Assembly: GCA_036004445.1 (NCBI GenBank)
Contig: DASYRL010000119.1
Span: 1-33,475, forward strand
From: DASXUC01 sp036004445
GTDB taxonomy: Bacteria; Sysuimicrobiota; Sysuimicrobiia; Sysuimicrobiales; Kaftiobacteriaceae
Length of the DNA stretch: 33,475 bases
Reading direction: 5' to 3'
Made by a program: the position numbers and the translations under genes. The notes below the pieces were generated by a model that was given only the letters and a program-made list of their open reading frames with translations, searched no databases and had not been told where the DNA came from. Of this stretch, positions 8,142 through 17,860 are shown piece by piece; the first letter of the stretch is position 1, and the number at the start of each line of letters is the position of its first letter.

Positions 8142-9092
8142 TCAGGACTCGCCGAACGGCTCGGCGGCGGCCGCGGCGAGGGTGCGCCGGGTGGCGGCGA
8201 CGTCGCCGTGCATCTGTGCGATCAATGCATCCACCGAGGGGAAGGTCACCTCGTCGCGGAGACGATGGACGAACTGGATGCGGATGGTGTCGCCGTACAG
8301 CGTGCCCCCGAAGTCCAGCAGGTGTGCTTCGACCACGACCTCTTTGCCGCCGAACGTCGGCCGCGTGCCCACGCTGGTCGCGGCGCCGTGGACCCGGTCG
8401 GCGGTGTGCACCAAGGTGGCGTAGATGCCGGTTGCCGGCAGCACCTTGTCTTCCGGCGGCAGCACGTTGGCCGTCGGGAACCCGAGCTCGACCCCGCGGC
8501 CGTCGCCGCGCACGACCTCGCCGCGCACCGCATACCACCGGCCCAGCAGCCGAGCCGCCGCCTTCATATTGCCGGCACGGACGAGATGGCGGATCGCGGT
8601 GCTGCTGACGACGATTCCGTCGATCTTCACGGCCGGGACGGTGTGCACCTCGAACCCGTCGCGCGCTCCGGTGCGCTGGAGGAGCTCGACGTTGCCCTGC
8701 CGCTCGTGGCCGAACGAGTAGTCGGGCCCGCAGAAGACGGCACGCATGCCGGTGGCGTCAACCAGGGCGCGCAGCCAGTCATCGGCGGACCGGCGCCGGA
8801 GCGCCTCGTCGAATCGAACGACGACCGCGAGGCCGGTCCCGAGCTCCGCCAGCAGATCGAGCCGCTCTGGGAGCGTCGTGAGCAACACGGGAACGGGCGG
8901 AGACGAGATCACGCGGACCGGATGGGGATCGAAGGTGACGACGGCGCACCGGCCGTTCAACTCACGCGCGCGCGAGAGCGCCCGGTCGATCAGAGCACGG
9001 TGCCCCCGGTGCACGCCGTCGAACGTTCCCAGGCACAGCACAACGGGGCCGTCCTGTCTTGGAAAACTCTCCAATCCCCGGATGACTTCCAT
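8142..9092 (-). CDS. ribF: Bifunctional riboflavin kinase / FAD synthetase
   Basis: Converts riboflavin to FMN and then FAD. 316 residues with both domains: an N-terminal FMN adenylyltransferase (GTFDGVHRGH near residue 22, FDPHP near 55, SSTAIR near 162) and a C-terminal flavokinase (GFPTAN, GIYAT, VGTRPTF). It follows truB as in Bacillus truB-ribC. A GAGTCAC array, not a Shine-Dalgarno, lies upstream of the ATG. Confidence 0.96.
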   Translation of the reverse strand: MEVIRGLESFPRQDGPVVLCLGTFDGVHRGHRALIDRALSRARELNGRCAVVTFDPHPVRVISSPPVPVLLTTLPERLDLLAELGTGLAVVVRFDEALRRRSADDWLRALVDATGMRAVFCGPDYSFGHERQGNVELLQRTGARDGFEVHTVPAVKIDGIVVSSTAIRHLVRAGNMKAAARLLGRWYAVRGEVVRGDGRGVELGFPTANVLPPEDKVLPATGIYATLVHTADRVHGAATSVGTRPTFGGKEVVVEAHLLDFGGTLYGDTIRIQFVHRLRDEVTFPSVDALIAQMHGDVAATRRTLAAAAAEPFGES

Positions 9093-9100
9093 CGGGATTA

Positions 9101-9220
9101 GTGACTCGTGACTCGTGACTCGTGACTCGTCACGGCACGCAGGCGCTCGGGCCTATTGTTGGATTCACAGGTATTGACCAGTTACCAGTCACGAGTCACC
9201 AGTCACAAGTCACGAATGAC
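9101..9220 (-). repeat. Inverted pair of heptamer arrays, truB-ribF junction
   Basis: Plus strand: four perfect GTGACTC copies (9101-9128), a 50-nt loop, then six degenerate copies of the reverse unit [CGA]AGTCAC (9179-9220). The second array contains the truB stop (9203-9205) and encodes its last residues; the first ends 8 nt before the ribF ATG. The transcript can form a long hairpin. Confidence 0.95.
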
Positions 9221-10117
9221 CTTAAAGGGTTTGAGCATCCCCTCTTCGACCCGGGCGACGGCGACGAGGCCCACGTCATCCGACAGCCGGACCAGCGACG
9301 CGCCGACGAGCTGCTGCCATCCGGTCACGCGGAACAGCGGAATCCCCTGCCCGTGCATCACCGCCTGCCGCTGTTGAACCGACAGCTCCACCGACGGCAG
9401 GTTGGACAACGCCGTCCCGGGTGGCTCCGCGACGTTTTCCAGCGCGCCGGCCGACGCGGCCGCGGCGAGTTCCTCCAGCGTGACGCCATCCGCGATCCGG
9501 TAGCGGCCGACCCGAGTGCGGACCATGAAGGCCGCATGCGCGCCGCAGCCCAGCCGATCGCCGAGATCGTGGCACAGACGCCGGATGTAGGTCCCCTTCG
9601 AGCAGTGCACGTGCATCCAGGCCCGACCCGCCACCCGATCGTATTCGAGCAGATCGATCGCGTACACGTGGATGCGGCGGGGCGCCACGTCCACCGTCTC
9701 TCCGCGGCGCGCCGCCTCGTACAACCGCCGGCCTCCCACCTGCACCGCCGACGCCATCGGCGGCACCTGTTCGATCTCCCCGCTGAACTCTGCGAGGTGG
9801 GATCGGATGGTCGCTTCGGTCAGTACTCCCGGATCGCCGGATTTCACCACGACGCCGTACGCGTCTCCAGTGTCCGTCGACGTGCCGAAGGCGACCTCGA
9901 CGCGGTACTCCTTGTCGGCGTCGGCGAGAAACTCCGCGATGCGCGTGGCCCGCTCGACGCACACGACCAGCACGCCGGCCGCGCCCGGATCGAGGGTCCC
10001 GGTGTGCCCGACCCGACGCGTGCGCGCGAGCCGGCGGACGGCGTCGACGACGTCGTGCGACGTCATGCCGACGGGCTTGAGGAGATTCAGCACTCCACTG
10101 ACCGGGGGTCGAGTCAC
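9203..10117 (-). CDS. truB: tRNA pseudouridine(55) synthase
   Basis: Isomerises U55 to pseudouridine in the T-loop of tRNAs. 304 residues. Seen: GVLNLLKPVGMTSHDVV at the N-terminus, catalytic Asp43 in GHTGTLDPGAAGVL, and a C-terminal PUA-like region. The start is the GTG at 10115-10117, which is itself part of a GTGACTC heptamer (GTG-ACT-C), and the stop TGA at 9203-9205 lies in another array. No Shine-Dalgarno is visible, so translation is probably coupled to nrnA, whose stop is 17 nt upstream. Confidence 0.95.
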   Translation of the reverse strand: MTRPPVSGVLNLLKPVGMTSHDVVDAVRRLARTRRVGHTGTLDPGAAGVLVVCVERATRIAEFLADADKEYRVEVAFGTSTDTGDAYGVVVKSGDPGVLTEATIRSHLAEFSGEIEQVPPMASAVQVGGRRLYEAARRGETVDVAPRRIHVYAIDLLEYDRVAGRAWMHVHCSKGTYIRRLCHDLGDRLGCGAHAAFMVRTRVGRYRIADGVTLEELAAAASAGALENVAEPPGTALSNLPSVELSVQQRQAVMHGQGIPLFRVTGWQQLVGASLVRLSDDVGLVAVARVEEGMLKPFKVIRDL

Positions 10118-10138
10118 GAGTCACGAGTCACGAGTCAC
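10111..10138 (-). repeat. Heptamer array (GTGACTC)x4 joining nrnA stop and truB start
   Basis: Four perfect 7-base copies, GAGTCAC on the plus strand. The nrnA stop TGA (10135-10137) lies in the first unit transcribed and the truB start GTG (10115-10117) in the last, so the whole junction is made of repeat. No inverted partner is present here. Confidence 0.97.
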
Positions 10139-11109
10139 GACGTGGGCCTGTCGAGTTCGCTCTGGACTTCCCGGAGCGTCGCCGCGATCACGTCGTCGAG
10201 CCGTCCCGGACTGGTGAACCCGGCCGCCCCGCTGTGCCCGCCGCCGCCGAACGCGTCGGCGATCACATTGGACCGCGCCCCGTCCCGCGACCGGATGCTC
10301 ACGCGGATGCCCTCGGGCGTCTGTTCGAACATCAGGGCGACCCGCACGCCGAGGATCTGCCTGAGCGCGCCGGTGATGCCGGTCGTCTCCTCCGGGATGG
10401 CGCCGGTGTCGGCCATCATTTTCGGAGTGACGACGGTCCAGGCCGCCCGTCCATCCGCGGAGCGGTGCATCTCCGCCAGGGCGCGGCCCAGCAGCCGGAG
10501 GCTGCTCGCCGTCTTGGTCTCGTACACCTCCTCGACGATCCGGTGGACGGATCCTCCGGCTTCGACGAGATCGGCGGCCCGCCGGAGCACCTGCGGTGTC
10601 ACGTTCGGATAGCGAAACACGCCGGTATCCGTCACCACCGCGGCGAGCAGACACTCGGCGATCTCGGGGGTCATGGGCACGCCGAGGGCTCGGATGATCT
10701 CGTGGACCTGCTCCCCGGCCGCCGCAGCGCGTTGGTCCCAGTACACGATCGTCCCGTACCCGCTGTTGCTGAGGTGGTGATCGAGATTGATCACCGTGCG
10801 CGCAGCCATCAGCGCCGGCGCAAACACCCCCGCGCGCTCGGGAGTGCTGCACTCCATCGCGATGGACGTGTCAGGGGCTTCCTGCGGCGGGACCGTCACG
10901 ATGCGGGTGCTCGATGGAAGAAACCGCAGGCTGAGCGGAACGCCGTCGGCGCTGCCGATGGTGCAGGGGACCCGCACCTCGTCCAGCGCCAGGGCCAGGG
11001 CGAGCGCCGAGCCGATGCAGTCCCCATCCGGCCCGACGTGGCAGACGATGAGGACGCTACGACTTGTCCGGAGTGTCGCCGCGATCTCCCGGACCGGGAG
11101 TGTCGCCAT
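10135..11109 (-). CDS. nrnA: DHH/DHHA1 phosphoesterase (nanoRNase/pAp phosphatase)
   Basis: Degrades short oligoribonucleotides and 3'-phosphoadenosine 5'-phosphate. 324 residues. Metal motifs seen: HVGPDGD (His24, Asp28, Asp30) and the DHH triad at 110-112 in NLDHHLSNSGYG, plus the DHHA1 glycine loop GGGGHSGAAGF near residue 280. The usual D-C-[SA] metal motif reads MECST, with Glu86 in place of Asp. It is inserted between rbfA and truB, which are neighbours in Bacillus; the rbfA-nrnA-truB order occurs in several other phyla. The start overlaps the end of rbfA by 53 nt. Confidence 0.93.
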   Translation of the reverse strand: MATLPVREIAATLRTSRSVLIVCHVGPDGDCIGSALALALALDEVRVPCTIGSADGVPLSLRFLPSSTRIVTVPPQEAPDTSIAMECSTPERAGVFAPALMAARTVINLDHHLSNSGYGTIVYWDQRAAAAGEQVHEIIRALGVPMTPEIAECLLAAVVTDTGVFRYPNVTPQVLRRAADLVEAGGSVHRIVEEVYETKTASSLRLLGRALAEMHRSADGRAAWTVVTPKMMADTGAIPEETTGITGALRQILGVRVALMFEQTPEGIRVSIRSRDGARSNVIADAFGGGGHSGAAGFTSPGRLDDVIAATLREVQSELDRPTS

Positions 11110-11452
11110 GGGCCTCTTTGGTCACGTCGCGGATGAGGGTGACCACCCGCGTCCCTCTCTCGATCGACTGATCGAGCCGGAAGGCAATCTCCGGCGTGTA
11201 GCGGGTGCGCATGCGGCGCGCGATCTCGCCCCGGATGAATCCCTGGGCGCTGTGCAAGCCGGCCATGGTCTGCTCTTTCGCTTCCTCGTCGCCGAGCACG
11301 CTCACGAACACGCGGGCATGGCGCAGATCCTCGCTGACTTCCACGTCGGTAATCGAGACGAACCCGATGCGGGGGTCTTTGAGTTCCTGGAGGATGATCT
11401 GACTGAGTTCGTCCCTGAGGAACTCCTGCAAGCGTTCAGCCCGGCGGGCCAT
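11057..11452 (-). CDS. rbfA: 30S ribosome-binding factor A
   Basis: Cold-adaptation and 16S maturation factor binding the 30S subunit. 131 residues: the KH-like core (RAERLQEFLRDELSQIIL, DPRIGFVSITDVEVS, RYTPEIAFRLDQSIERG) and a short Gly/Asp/Pro-rich tail, GDTPGPGDRGDTPDKS. The tail is coded by the sequence that also starts nrnA and contains a direct repeat of GGCGACACTCC. Its ATG overlaps the ylxP stop by one base. Confidence 0.95.
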   Translation of the reverse strand: MARRAERLQEFLRDELSQIILQELKDPRIGFVSITDVEVSEDLRHARVFVSVLGDEEAKEQTMAGLHSAQGFIRGEIARRMRTRYTPEIAFRLDQSIERGTRVVTLIRDVTKEAHGDTPGPGDRGDTPDKS

Positions 11453-11733
11453 CAGCGTATCTCCATCGCGTAGTCGACGAGCACCAGATCCGTCTCTCGC
11501 TGGATGAGCCCGACGACGCGGGAGAGGATCTGGTTGGCGTGGCGGCCGGCGGTGCTGACGCAGGCGACGGCGATGCCCGCCCGCCGCAGGCTGTCCTGAT
11601 GGTCGACCTCGGCCGCTGCGACGTGGAACTGATTGTGCAGGCGGTCGAGCAGACTCTGCACCAGCCGTCGCTTGTCTTTCAGGCTGTTGCTGTCCGGAAT
11701 GCTGAACTCAACGGTCAGAACGCCGATGACCAC
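11452..11733 (-). CDS. ylxP: DUF503 protein, YlxP family
   Basis: Small conserved protein of unresolved role, nearly always found beside infB and rbfA and thought to act in ribosome assembly. 93 residues with the family hallmarks SLKDKRRLVQSLLDRL and an N-terminal strand (VIGVLTVEFSIPDSNS). Start is GTG 11731-11733. Positioned between infB and rbfA exactly as in Bacillus. Confidence 0.93.
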   Translation of the reverse strand: MVIGVLTVEFSIPDSNSLKDKRRLVQSLLDRLHNQFHVAAAEVDHQDSLRRAGIAVACVSTAGRHANQILSRVVGLIQRETDLVLVDYAMEIR

Positions 11734-11743
11734 CGCAAACCCC

Positions 11744-11832
11744 GTTCATGGTTCATCGTTCGTCGTGCATCGTTGGGCGCCGATCAATCCCGGCATCCGT
11801 CAGGCATGAACGAAGAACCAAGAACGATGAAC
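11744..11832 (-). repeat. Inverted pair of degenerate heptamer arrays, infB-ylxP junction
   Basis: Plus strand: five copies of about GTTCATC (11744-11778) and four copies of about GA[TA]GAAC (11805-11832), the reverse complement, separated by 26 nt. Each copy carries one or two substitutions, so this pair looks older than the perfect arrays. It fills most of the gap between the infB stop and the ylxP start. Confidence 0.85.
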
Positions 11833-11845
11833 GTCAGTTAGCGTC

Positions 11846-14320
11846 TTAGGCTGGCTCTTCCCTGATCTCGAACGCCTCCAGGATGTCGCCTTCCTTGACG
11901 TCGTTGAAACGCTCCAGCCCGATGCCGCACTCGAAACCTTCGGTCACTTCGCGCACGTCGTCCTTGAACCGCCGCAGCGACGCGATCTTCCCTTCGTGCA
12001 CGACCACGCCGTCGCGGATAACCCGGATCGTTGCCGCCCGGTTGATGATCCCGTTGGTGACGTAGCAGCCGGCGATCGTCCCGAGCCGGGAAATCGAGAA
12101 CGTCTGCCGGACCTCGGCCTGCCCCAACGATACCTCGCGGCGCTTGGGGGCCAGCAGCCCACGGGCGCGTGCCTTCAGGTCGTCGATCGCCTCGTAGATG
12201 ATCCGGTAGGCAAGGATGTCGACGTGCTCCTGCTCGGCCAGCTTCCGCACCTGGGCCTCGGGCCGCACGTTGAACCCGACGATGACGGCCCGGCTGGCCG
12301 CGGCGAGCATGACGTCCGATTCGGTGACGTTGCCGACCGCCTCGTGCAGCACGCTCACGCCGACCTCGGGTGTGCCCAGGCGAGAGATCGCGGCGGACAC
12401 CGCCTCGACGGACCCGTGCGCATCGGCCTTCAGGATGATGCGCAGCTCTCGGGGGCCTCCCTCGTGCGCGTAGAGATCCTCACCGGCCGCGCGAGCGGTG
12501 GCGCTCTCCGCCGCCCGGCGCCGCTCCTCGCGCTCCTCCGACACGCTTTTCGCCAGGCGGTCGTCCCTGACGACCTCCAGCGGGTCGCCGGCCACGGGGA
12601 CCATGCTGAGGCCGACCACTTCCACCGGCGTGGACGGCGGTGCCTCGGTGATGCGCTGCCCGCGGTCATCCGACATGGCGCGTACCCGCCCGAACGCCTC
12701 CCCCGCCACGACGGCATCGCCGACCCGCAGCGTGCCTTCCTGGACCAGCACGGTGGCGACAGGACCGCGGCCCCTGTCGAGCTGGGCTTCAATCACCGTC
12801 CCGCGCGCCGGCCGCGACGGATCGGCCTTCAATTCGTGCAGCTCCGCCACCAGCAGAATCATCTCGAGCAGCTCTGCCACGCCCTGCTTCGCCCGCGCGG
12901 AGACGGGCACGGTGACCGTGTCCCCGCCCCAGTCCTCCGCCGTCAGCCCTAGCTCGGCGAGCTGCTGCTTGACGCGGTCCGGGTTGGCCTGCGGCAGGTC
13001 GGTCTTGTTGATGGCAACGATGATCGGGACCCCGGCCGCCCGCGCGTGATTGATCGCCTCGACCGTCTGCGGCATGACGCCGTCGTCGGCCGCGACGACC
13101 AGGATCGCGATGTCGGTCACCTGCGCGCCCCGCGCGCGGAGCGTGGTGAACGCTTCGTGGCCCGGCGTGTCGATGAAGACGATCCGGCGGCCGTTGGTGT
13201 CGACGGTGGACGCGCCGATGTGCTGGGTGATCCCGCCGAACTCCCGGTCAGCGACGTTCGTCTGCCGGATGGCATCGAGCAGCGACGTCTTGCCGTGGTC
13301 GACGTGCCCCATGATGGTGACGACCGGCGGGCGCAGCGGAGCGCCGGCATCCTTGGCGATCTCCAGCCGCTTCGGCGCCGCGGCCGGTGTCGCGACCGCC
13401 GCCGCGGACCCCCCGCGGACGGATGATCCCAGTGCTTCGACGGTCTTCGTCGCGATGTCCAACGGAATCTGCTGGTTGATCCCGGCCAGCACGCCCTGCT
13501 CTAGGAGTTTCTTGACCACTTCGCCGGCCGGAATCTCCAGGCGCGCGGCCAGCTCTCCCACGGTGAGCGCCCCGCTCAACTCGATCTGGGCGGGCACTAC
13601 CGGAGGCGGCGCGACCGGCTCGGGCGGCGGCGCGGGCATCCGCTCGCGGGTCTTGCGCTCTCGCGGCGGCGCGTACGGCCCTGGCGCCGGTGCCAGCGGC
13701 GAGAATGGCGGGGGCGGCGCGGTCGGCCCCGCGGGCGTGTGCTTGGGCATCTCGCGGCGCGGGGGTGCCGGCCGGATCTGCGGCCGCGTTGGAGCGGTGC
13801 GTGCAGGCGCCGACCTGCCGTCTCTCTGAGGGGCCCTTCCGGGCCCGGGCGGCGCCGTTCTGGGCGCCGGCCGCGCGGGAGCGACAGGTGCGCCCGGCGC
13901 AGGCCGTGCCGCGGGCTTAACGGGCGCCTTCTTCGGCTCGGCGGCGGGGACCGGCTTCGCCTCGGTGACCGCGGGCGGTGTCGCCGCGGCCGGAGCCCTT
14001 TCGACTCGCTCCGGGGCCTCGGCCGGAGCCGACGCTTCGACCTGCTCGACCGGCGGTTCCTCGACAGGCTGTGGCGGCGGCACAATCTTGCGCATCCCCA
14101 GAATTCGCTCGCCGGTTGGCGTCTTCGCGAGGCGGCTGGGCGTCGGGGGCGCGGCCGGCGCGGGCTGGGCTTTGCTCTTCACCTGCCGCCGGACCCGGTC
14201 GATGGTGACGTCGTCCAGCGAGGAGCTGTGGCTCCGCACGCTCACCTTCATTGCGGCGAGCATCTCCATCAGCGCCTTGCTGGACAGCCCCAATTCTTTG
14301 GCCAGTTCATGCACTCGCAT
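11846..14320 (-). CDS. infB: Translation initiation factor IF-2
   Basis: GTPase delivering initiator tRNA to the 30S subunit. 824 residues. N-terminal IF2_N helix (MRVHELAKELGLSSKAL), a roughly 200-residue Pro/Ala/Arg-rich linker, a second IF2_N domain (LTVGELAARLEIPAGEVVKKLL), then the G domain with GHVDHGKTS (about residues 338-346), DTPGHE and NKTDLP, and the C-terminal beta-barrel domains. I chose ATG 14320 because it starts the canonical MRVHELAKEL; an upstream in-frame ATG would add non-homologous residues. It overlaps the rnpM stop in a TGATG. Confidence 0.97.
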   Translation of the reverse strand: MRVHELAKELGLSSKALMEMLAAMKVSVRSHSSSLDDVTIDRVRRQVKSKAQPAPAAPPTPSRLAKTPTGERILGMRKIVPPPQPVEEPPVEQVEASAPAEAPERVERAPAAATPPAVTEAKPVPAAEPKKAPVKPAARPAPGAPVAPARPAPRTAPPGPGRAPQRDGRSAPARTAPTRPQIRPAPPRREMPKHTPAGPTAPPPPFSPLAPAPGPYAPPRERKTRERMPAPPPEPVAPPPVVPAQIELSGALTVGELAARLEIPAGEVVKKLLEQGVLAGINQQIPLDIATKTVEALGSSVRGGSAAAVATPAAAPKRLEIAKDAGAPLRPPVVTIMGHVDHGKTSLLDAIRQTNVADREFGGITQHIGASTVDTNGRRIVFIDTPGHEAFTTLRARGAQVTDIAILVVAADDGVMPQTVEAINHARAAGVPIIVAINKTDLPQANPDRVKQQLAELGLTAEDWGGDTVTVPVSARAKQGVAELLEMILLVAELHELKADPSRPARGTVIEAQLDRGRGPVATVLVQEGTLRVGDAVVAGEAFGRVRAMSDDRGQRITEAPPSTPVEVVGLSMVPVAGDPLEVVRDDRLAKSVSEEREERRRAAESATARAAGEDLYAHEGGPRELRIILKADAHGSVEAVSAAISRLGTPEVGVSVLHEAVGNVTESDVMLAAASRAVIVGFNVRPEAQVRKLAEQEHVDILAYRIIYEAIDDLKARARGLLAPKRREVSLGQAEVRQTFSISRLGTIAGCYVTNGIINRAATIRVIRDGVVVHEGKIASLRRFKDDVREVTEGFECGIGLERFNDVKEGDILEAFEIREEPA

Positions 14321-14599
14321 CAGTGGTACGCTCCCTCGATCTGCCCGGCCGCCGCGCTGCGCAGCTGTGCCGCAACGTCGGCCGGAATGGCGACTTCGAG
14401 CGCGTGTGCCAGCCGCGCCTCGCGCAGTCCTGCGTCGGCGCATCCGGCCTCACGGCATACGTACGCGCCACGGCCGGACACCTTGCCCGTCGGATCGACG
14501 CGCACCTGCCCGTCCGGGGTCCGCACGACGCGGAGCAGCTCCCGCTTCGCTCGGGTACGCCCGCAGGCGACGCACGTTCGCATGGGCACGCGTCGAGGT

Positions 14600-14607
<8 letters not shown>
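14320..14607 (-). CDS. rnpM: RnpM (YlxR) RNA-binding protein
   Basis: YlxR-family nucleic-acid-binding protein, reported to bind the RNase P RNA. 95 residues with the hallmark MRTCVACGRTRAKRELLRVVR and GRGAYVC. The start at 14607 overlaps the nusA stop by a few bases; an alternative start at 14583 (MRTCVACG) would leave 87 residues. ylxQ, which follows ylxR in Bacillus, is absent; infB begins immediately. Confidence 0.93.
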
Positions 14608-15895
<1,288 letters not shown>

Positions 15896-15920
15896 CGCCA
15901 GCTCCTCGTCCCTGCCGGAA

Positions 15921-16415
15921 CTACGCTCGTAGATCCGCCCGCAGGTCCTCCATCTCCACCGTCAGCTTGGCCGCCGCGATCTGCTCCAGCGGCAGGTGCA
16001 CCTGCTGCTGGTCGATTTCCAGCACCGCCGCGGCGGCGACCACCCCGAGGATCCGCCCGCGGAACCGCCGCTGCCCTTCGATGGCGGTGCCCATCGTCAC
16101 TTCGACCCGCCGCCCCGCAAACCGGCGGAAATCCGCCTCCGTGCGGAGGGGCCGGTCGAGCCCGGGCGACGACACCTCCAGCGTATACGCGTGCGGAAAC
16201 AGGTCGTACAGGTCGAGCTGGCGGCTCAACGACTCGTTCACCTTTGCGCATTCATCGACCGTGATTCCCCCATCGGGGCGATCGGCGAGCACCCGCAGGA
16301 TTGTCGTCTTGCCGCTTCCGGTCACCTGGACGTCCACGACCTCCAACCCCATGCGTTCGGCAATCGGCCGCGCCAGGTCGTCCACCTGAGCGGCAATGCC
16401 CTGGCGTGCCATCAT
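15921..16415 (-). CDS. rimP: Ribosome maturation factor RimP
   Basis: Assists 30S assembly. 164 residues. Seen: ERMGLEVVDVQV, TVDECAKVNESLSRQLD and the YTLEVSSPGLDRPL signature, with a C-terminal SH3-like domain. I chose ATG 16415 because GGAGG precedes it by 6 nt; the in-frame extension to 16478 would translate the terminator hairpin. First gene of the rimP-nusA-rnpM-infB operon. Confidence 0.95.
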   Translation of the reverse strand: MMARQGIAAQVDDLARPIAERMGLEVVDVQVTGSGKTTILRVLADRPDGGITVDECAKVNESLSRQLDLYDLFPHAYTLEVSSPGLDRPLRTEADFRRFAGRRVEVTMGTAIEGQRRFRGRILGVVAAAAVLEIDQQQVHLPLEQIAAAKLTVEMEDLRADLRA

Positions 16416-16437
16416 CCCTGTCCTCCACCAGCGCCAT

Positions 16438-16468
16438 AAAAAAGAGTGGGCAAGTCCACCACCCACTC
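16438..16468 (-). terminator. rimP leader attenuator-like terminator
   Basis: On the minus transcript, GAGTGGG (16468-16462), an 11-nt loop, CCCACTC (16450-16444), then six U (16443-16438), ending about 23 nt before the rimP start. This is an intrinsic-terminator shape inside the leader. Similar GTGGG...CCCAC-U hairpins ahead of rimP-nusA operons are known in other bacteria, where NusA-dependent attenuation has been described; that role is inferred here. Confidence 0.8.
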
Positions 16469-16518
16469 CCGCAGACACGAAAACTGCTTTACGCCGCGCA
16501 CACGACTGCGACAGACTC

Positions 16519-16547
16519 AGTATACCCTATGCAGGACAGATTGTGTA
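16519..16547 (-). promoter_or_regulatory. Candidate promoter of the rimP-nusA-infB operon
   Basis: Minus strand: TACACA (16547-16542), a 17-nt spacer, then TATACT (16524-16519), with 4/6 and 5/6 matches to the sigma-70 consensus. Transcription would start near 16512, about 100 nt upstream of rimP and ahead of the terminator hairpin. It lies in the divergent asnS-rimP gap. Confidence 0.6.
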
Positions 16548-16557
16548 GATTAAGAGC

Positions 16558-17856
16558 GTGACGCGGCAGATCCGCATCGAGCAGGCGGGGAATCACGCCG
16601 GCGAGGCCATCGAGATCCGCGGGTGGTTGTACAACAAGCGCAGCAGCGGGAAGATCCACTTTCTGCAGATCCGGGACGGCTCGGGCGTGATGCAGGCGGT
16701 CATGGCCCGATCGGACGTGGCCCCCGACGCGTTTGCGGCAGCCGACGCGCTGACACAGGAGTCGTCCGTCGTTGTCTGGGGGACCGTTCGTGCCGACCCC
16801 CGCGCCCCCGGGGGCTACGAGCTCTCGGTCTCGGGACTCGAGATCGTCCAGCCGGCCGATCCCTATCCGATCACGCCCAAAGAACACGGGGTCGAATTTC
16901 TGATGGACCACCGGCACCTCTGGCTCCGCAGCCGCCGGCAGCACGCGCTGATGCGGATCCGCGCCGAGGTGATCAGTGCCTGCACGGACTTTCTCGACGG
17001 GCAGGGGTTCCTCAGGGTGGATACGCCGATCCTCACGCCGGCGTCGGTCGAGGGGACGACCACGCTGTTCGAGACCCCGTATTTCGACCTCGGCAACGCC
17101 TACCTCACGCAAAGCGGCCAGCTGTACAACGAGGCGGCGGCCATGGCGTTCGGGCGTGTCTACTGCTTCGGCCCGACGTTCCGCGCAGAAAAGTCGAAGA
17201 CCCGGCGGCACCTGACCGAGTTCTGGATGGTGGAGCCGGAAGCCGCCTACATGACGCTCGATGGGTACATGGACCTGGCCGAACAGATGGTCAGCGCCGT
17301 GGTGGCGAGGGTGGTCTCGCGGCGCCGGCACGAGCTGGAGACGCTGGACCGCGACGTGGCCAAGCTCGACGCCGCCAGGGCTCCGTTTCCCCGCATTTCC
17401 TATGATGAGGCGATCGCGATGCTCGACCGGGCCGGCAAACCCGTTCCCTGGGGCGAGGACTTCGGCGGGGACGAGGAGACGGTGATCTCGTCCGCGTACG
17501 ACCGGCCGGTGTTCGTGCATCACTATCCGGCGAAGTGCAAGGCGTTTTACATGGAACCCGACCGCACTCGCCCGGACGTCGTTCTTTCCGCGGACCTGTT
17601 GGCGCCGGAGGGATACGGGGAGATCATCGGCGGCGGGCAGCGGATCCACGACCTCGCGCTGCTGGAACGGCGGCTGCGGGAGCACGATCTGCCGGCGGAG
17701 ACCTACCAATGGTATCTCGACCTGCGCCGGTACGGCTCGGTGCCGCACTCCGGGTTCGGCCTGGGCATCGAGCGCACCGTGGCCTGGATCGCCGGAATCG
17801 AGCACATTCGCGAGGCGATCCCCTTCCCCAGGCTGATCAACAGACTCTACCCTTAA
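16558..17856 (+). CDS. asnS: Asparaginyl-tRNA synthetase
   Basis: Class IIb synthetase charging tRNA-Asn. 432 residues: an N-terminal OB-fold anticodon-binding domain (GWLYNKRSSGKIHFLQIRDG), then the catalytic core with motif 2 (FRAEKSKTRRHLTEFWMVEPE) and motif 3 (GFGLGIERTVAWIAG). The GGGQR and RYGSVPHSGFG segments fit AsnRS better than AspRS. Start is GTG 16558-16560, with only a weak AAGAG upstream. It diverges from rimP. Confidence 0.94.
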   Translation: MTRQIRIEQAGNHAGEAIEIRGWLYNKRSSGKIHFLQIRDGSGVMQAVMARSDVAPDAFAAADALTQESSVVVWGTVRADPRAPGGYELSVSGLEIVQPADPYPITPKEHGVEFLMDHRHLWLRSRRQHALMRIRAEVISACTDFLDGQGFLRVDTPILTPASVEGTTTLFETPYFDLGNAYLTQSGQLYNEAAAMAFGRVYCFGPTFRAEKSKTRRHLTEFWMVEPEAAYMTLDGYMDLAEQMVSAVVARVVSRRRHELETLDRDVAKLDAARAPFPRISYDEAIAMLDRAGKPVPWGEDFGGDEETVISSAYDRPVFVHHYPAKCKAFYMEPDRTRPDVVLSADLLAPEGYGEIIGGGQRIHDLALLERRLREHDLPAETYQWYLDLRRYGSVPHSGFGLGIERTVAWIAGIEHIREAIPFPRLINRLYP

Positions 17857-17860
17857 CTGC

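Noticed and set aside
9101..9220. Short repeats considered as a CRISPR array
   Set aside because: Units are 7 bases in direct tandem with no spacers, and no cas genes are present.
14321..14443. N-terminal extension of infB to an upstream in-frame ATG
   Set aside because: It is the out-of-frame reading of rnpM; canonical MRVHELAKEL starts at 14320.
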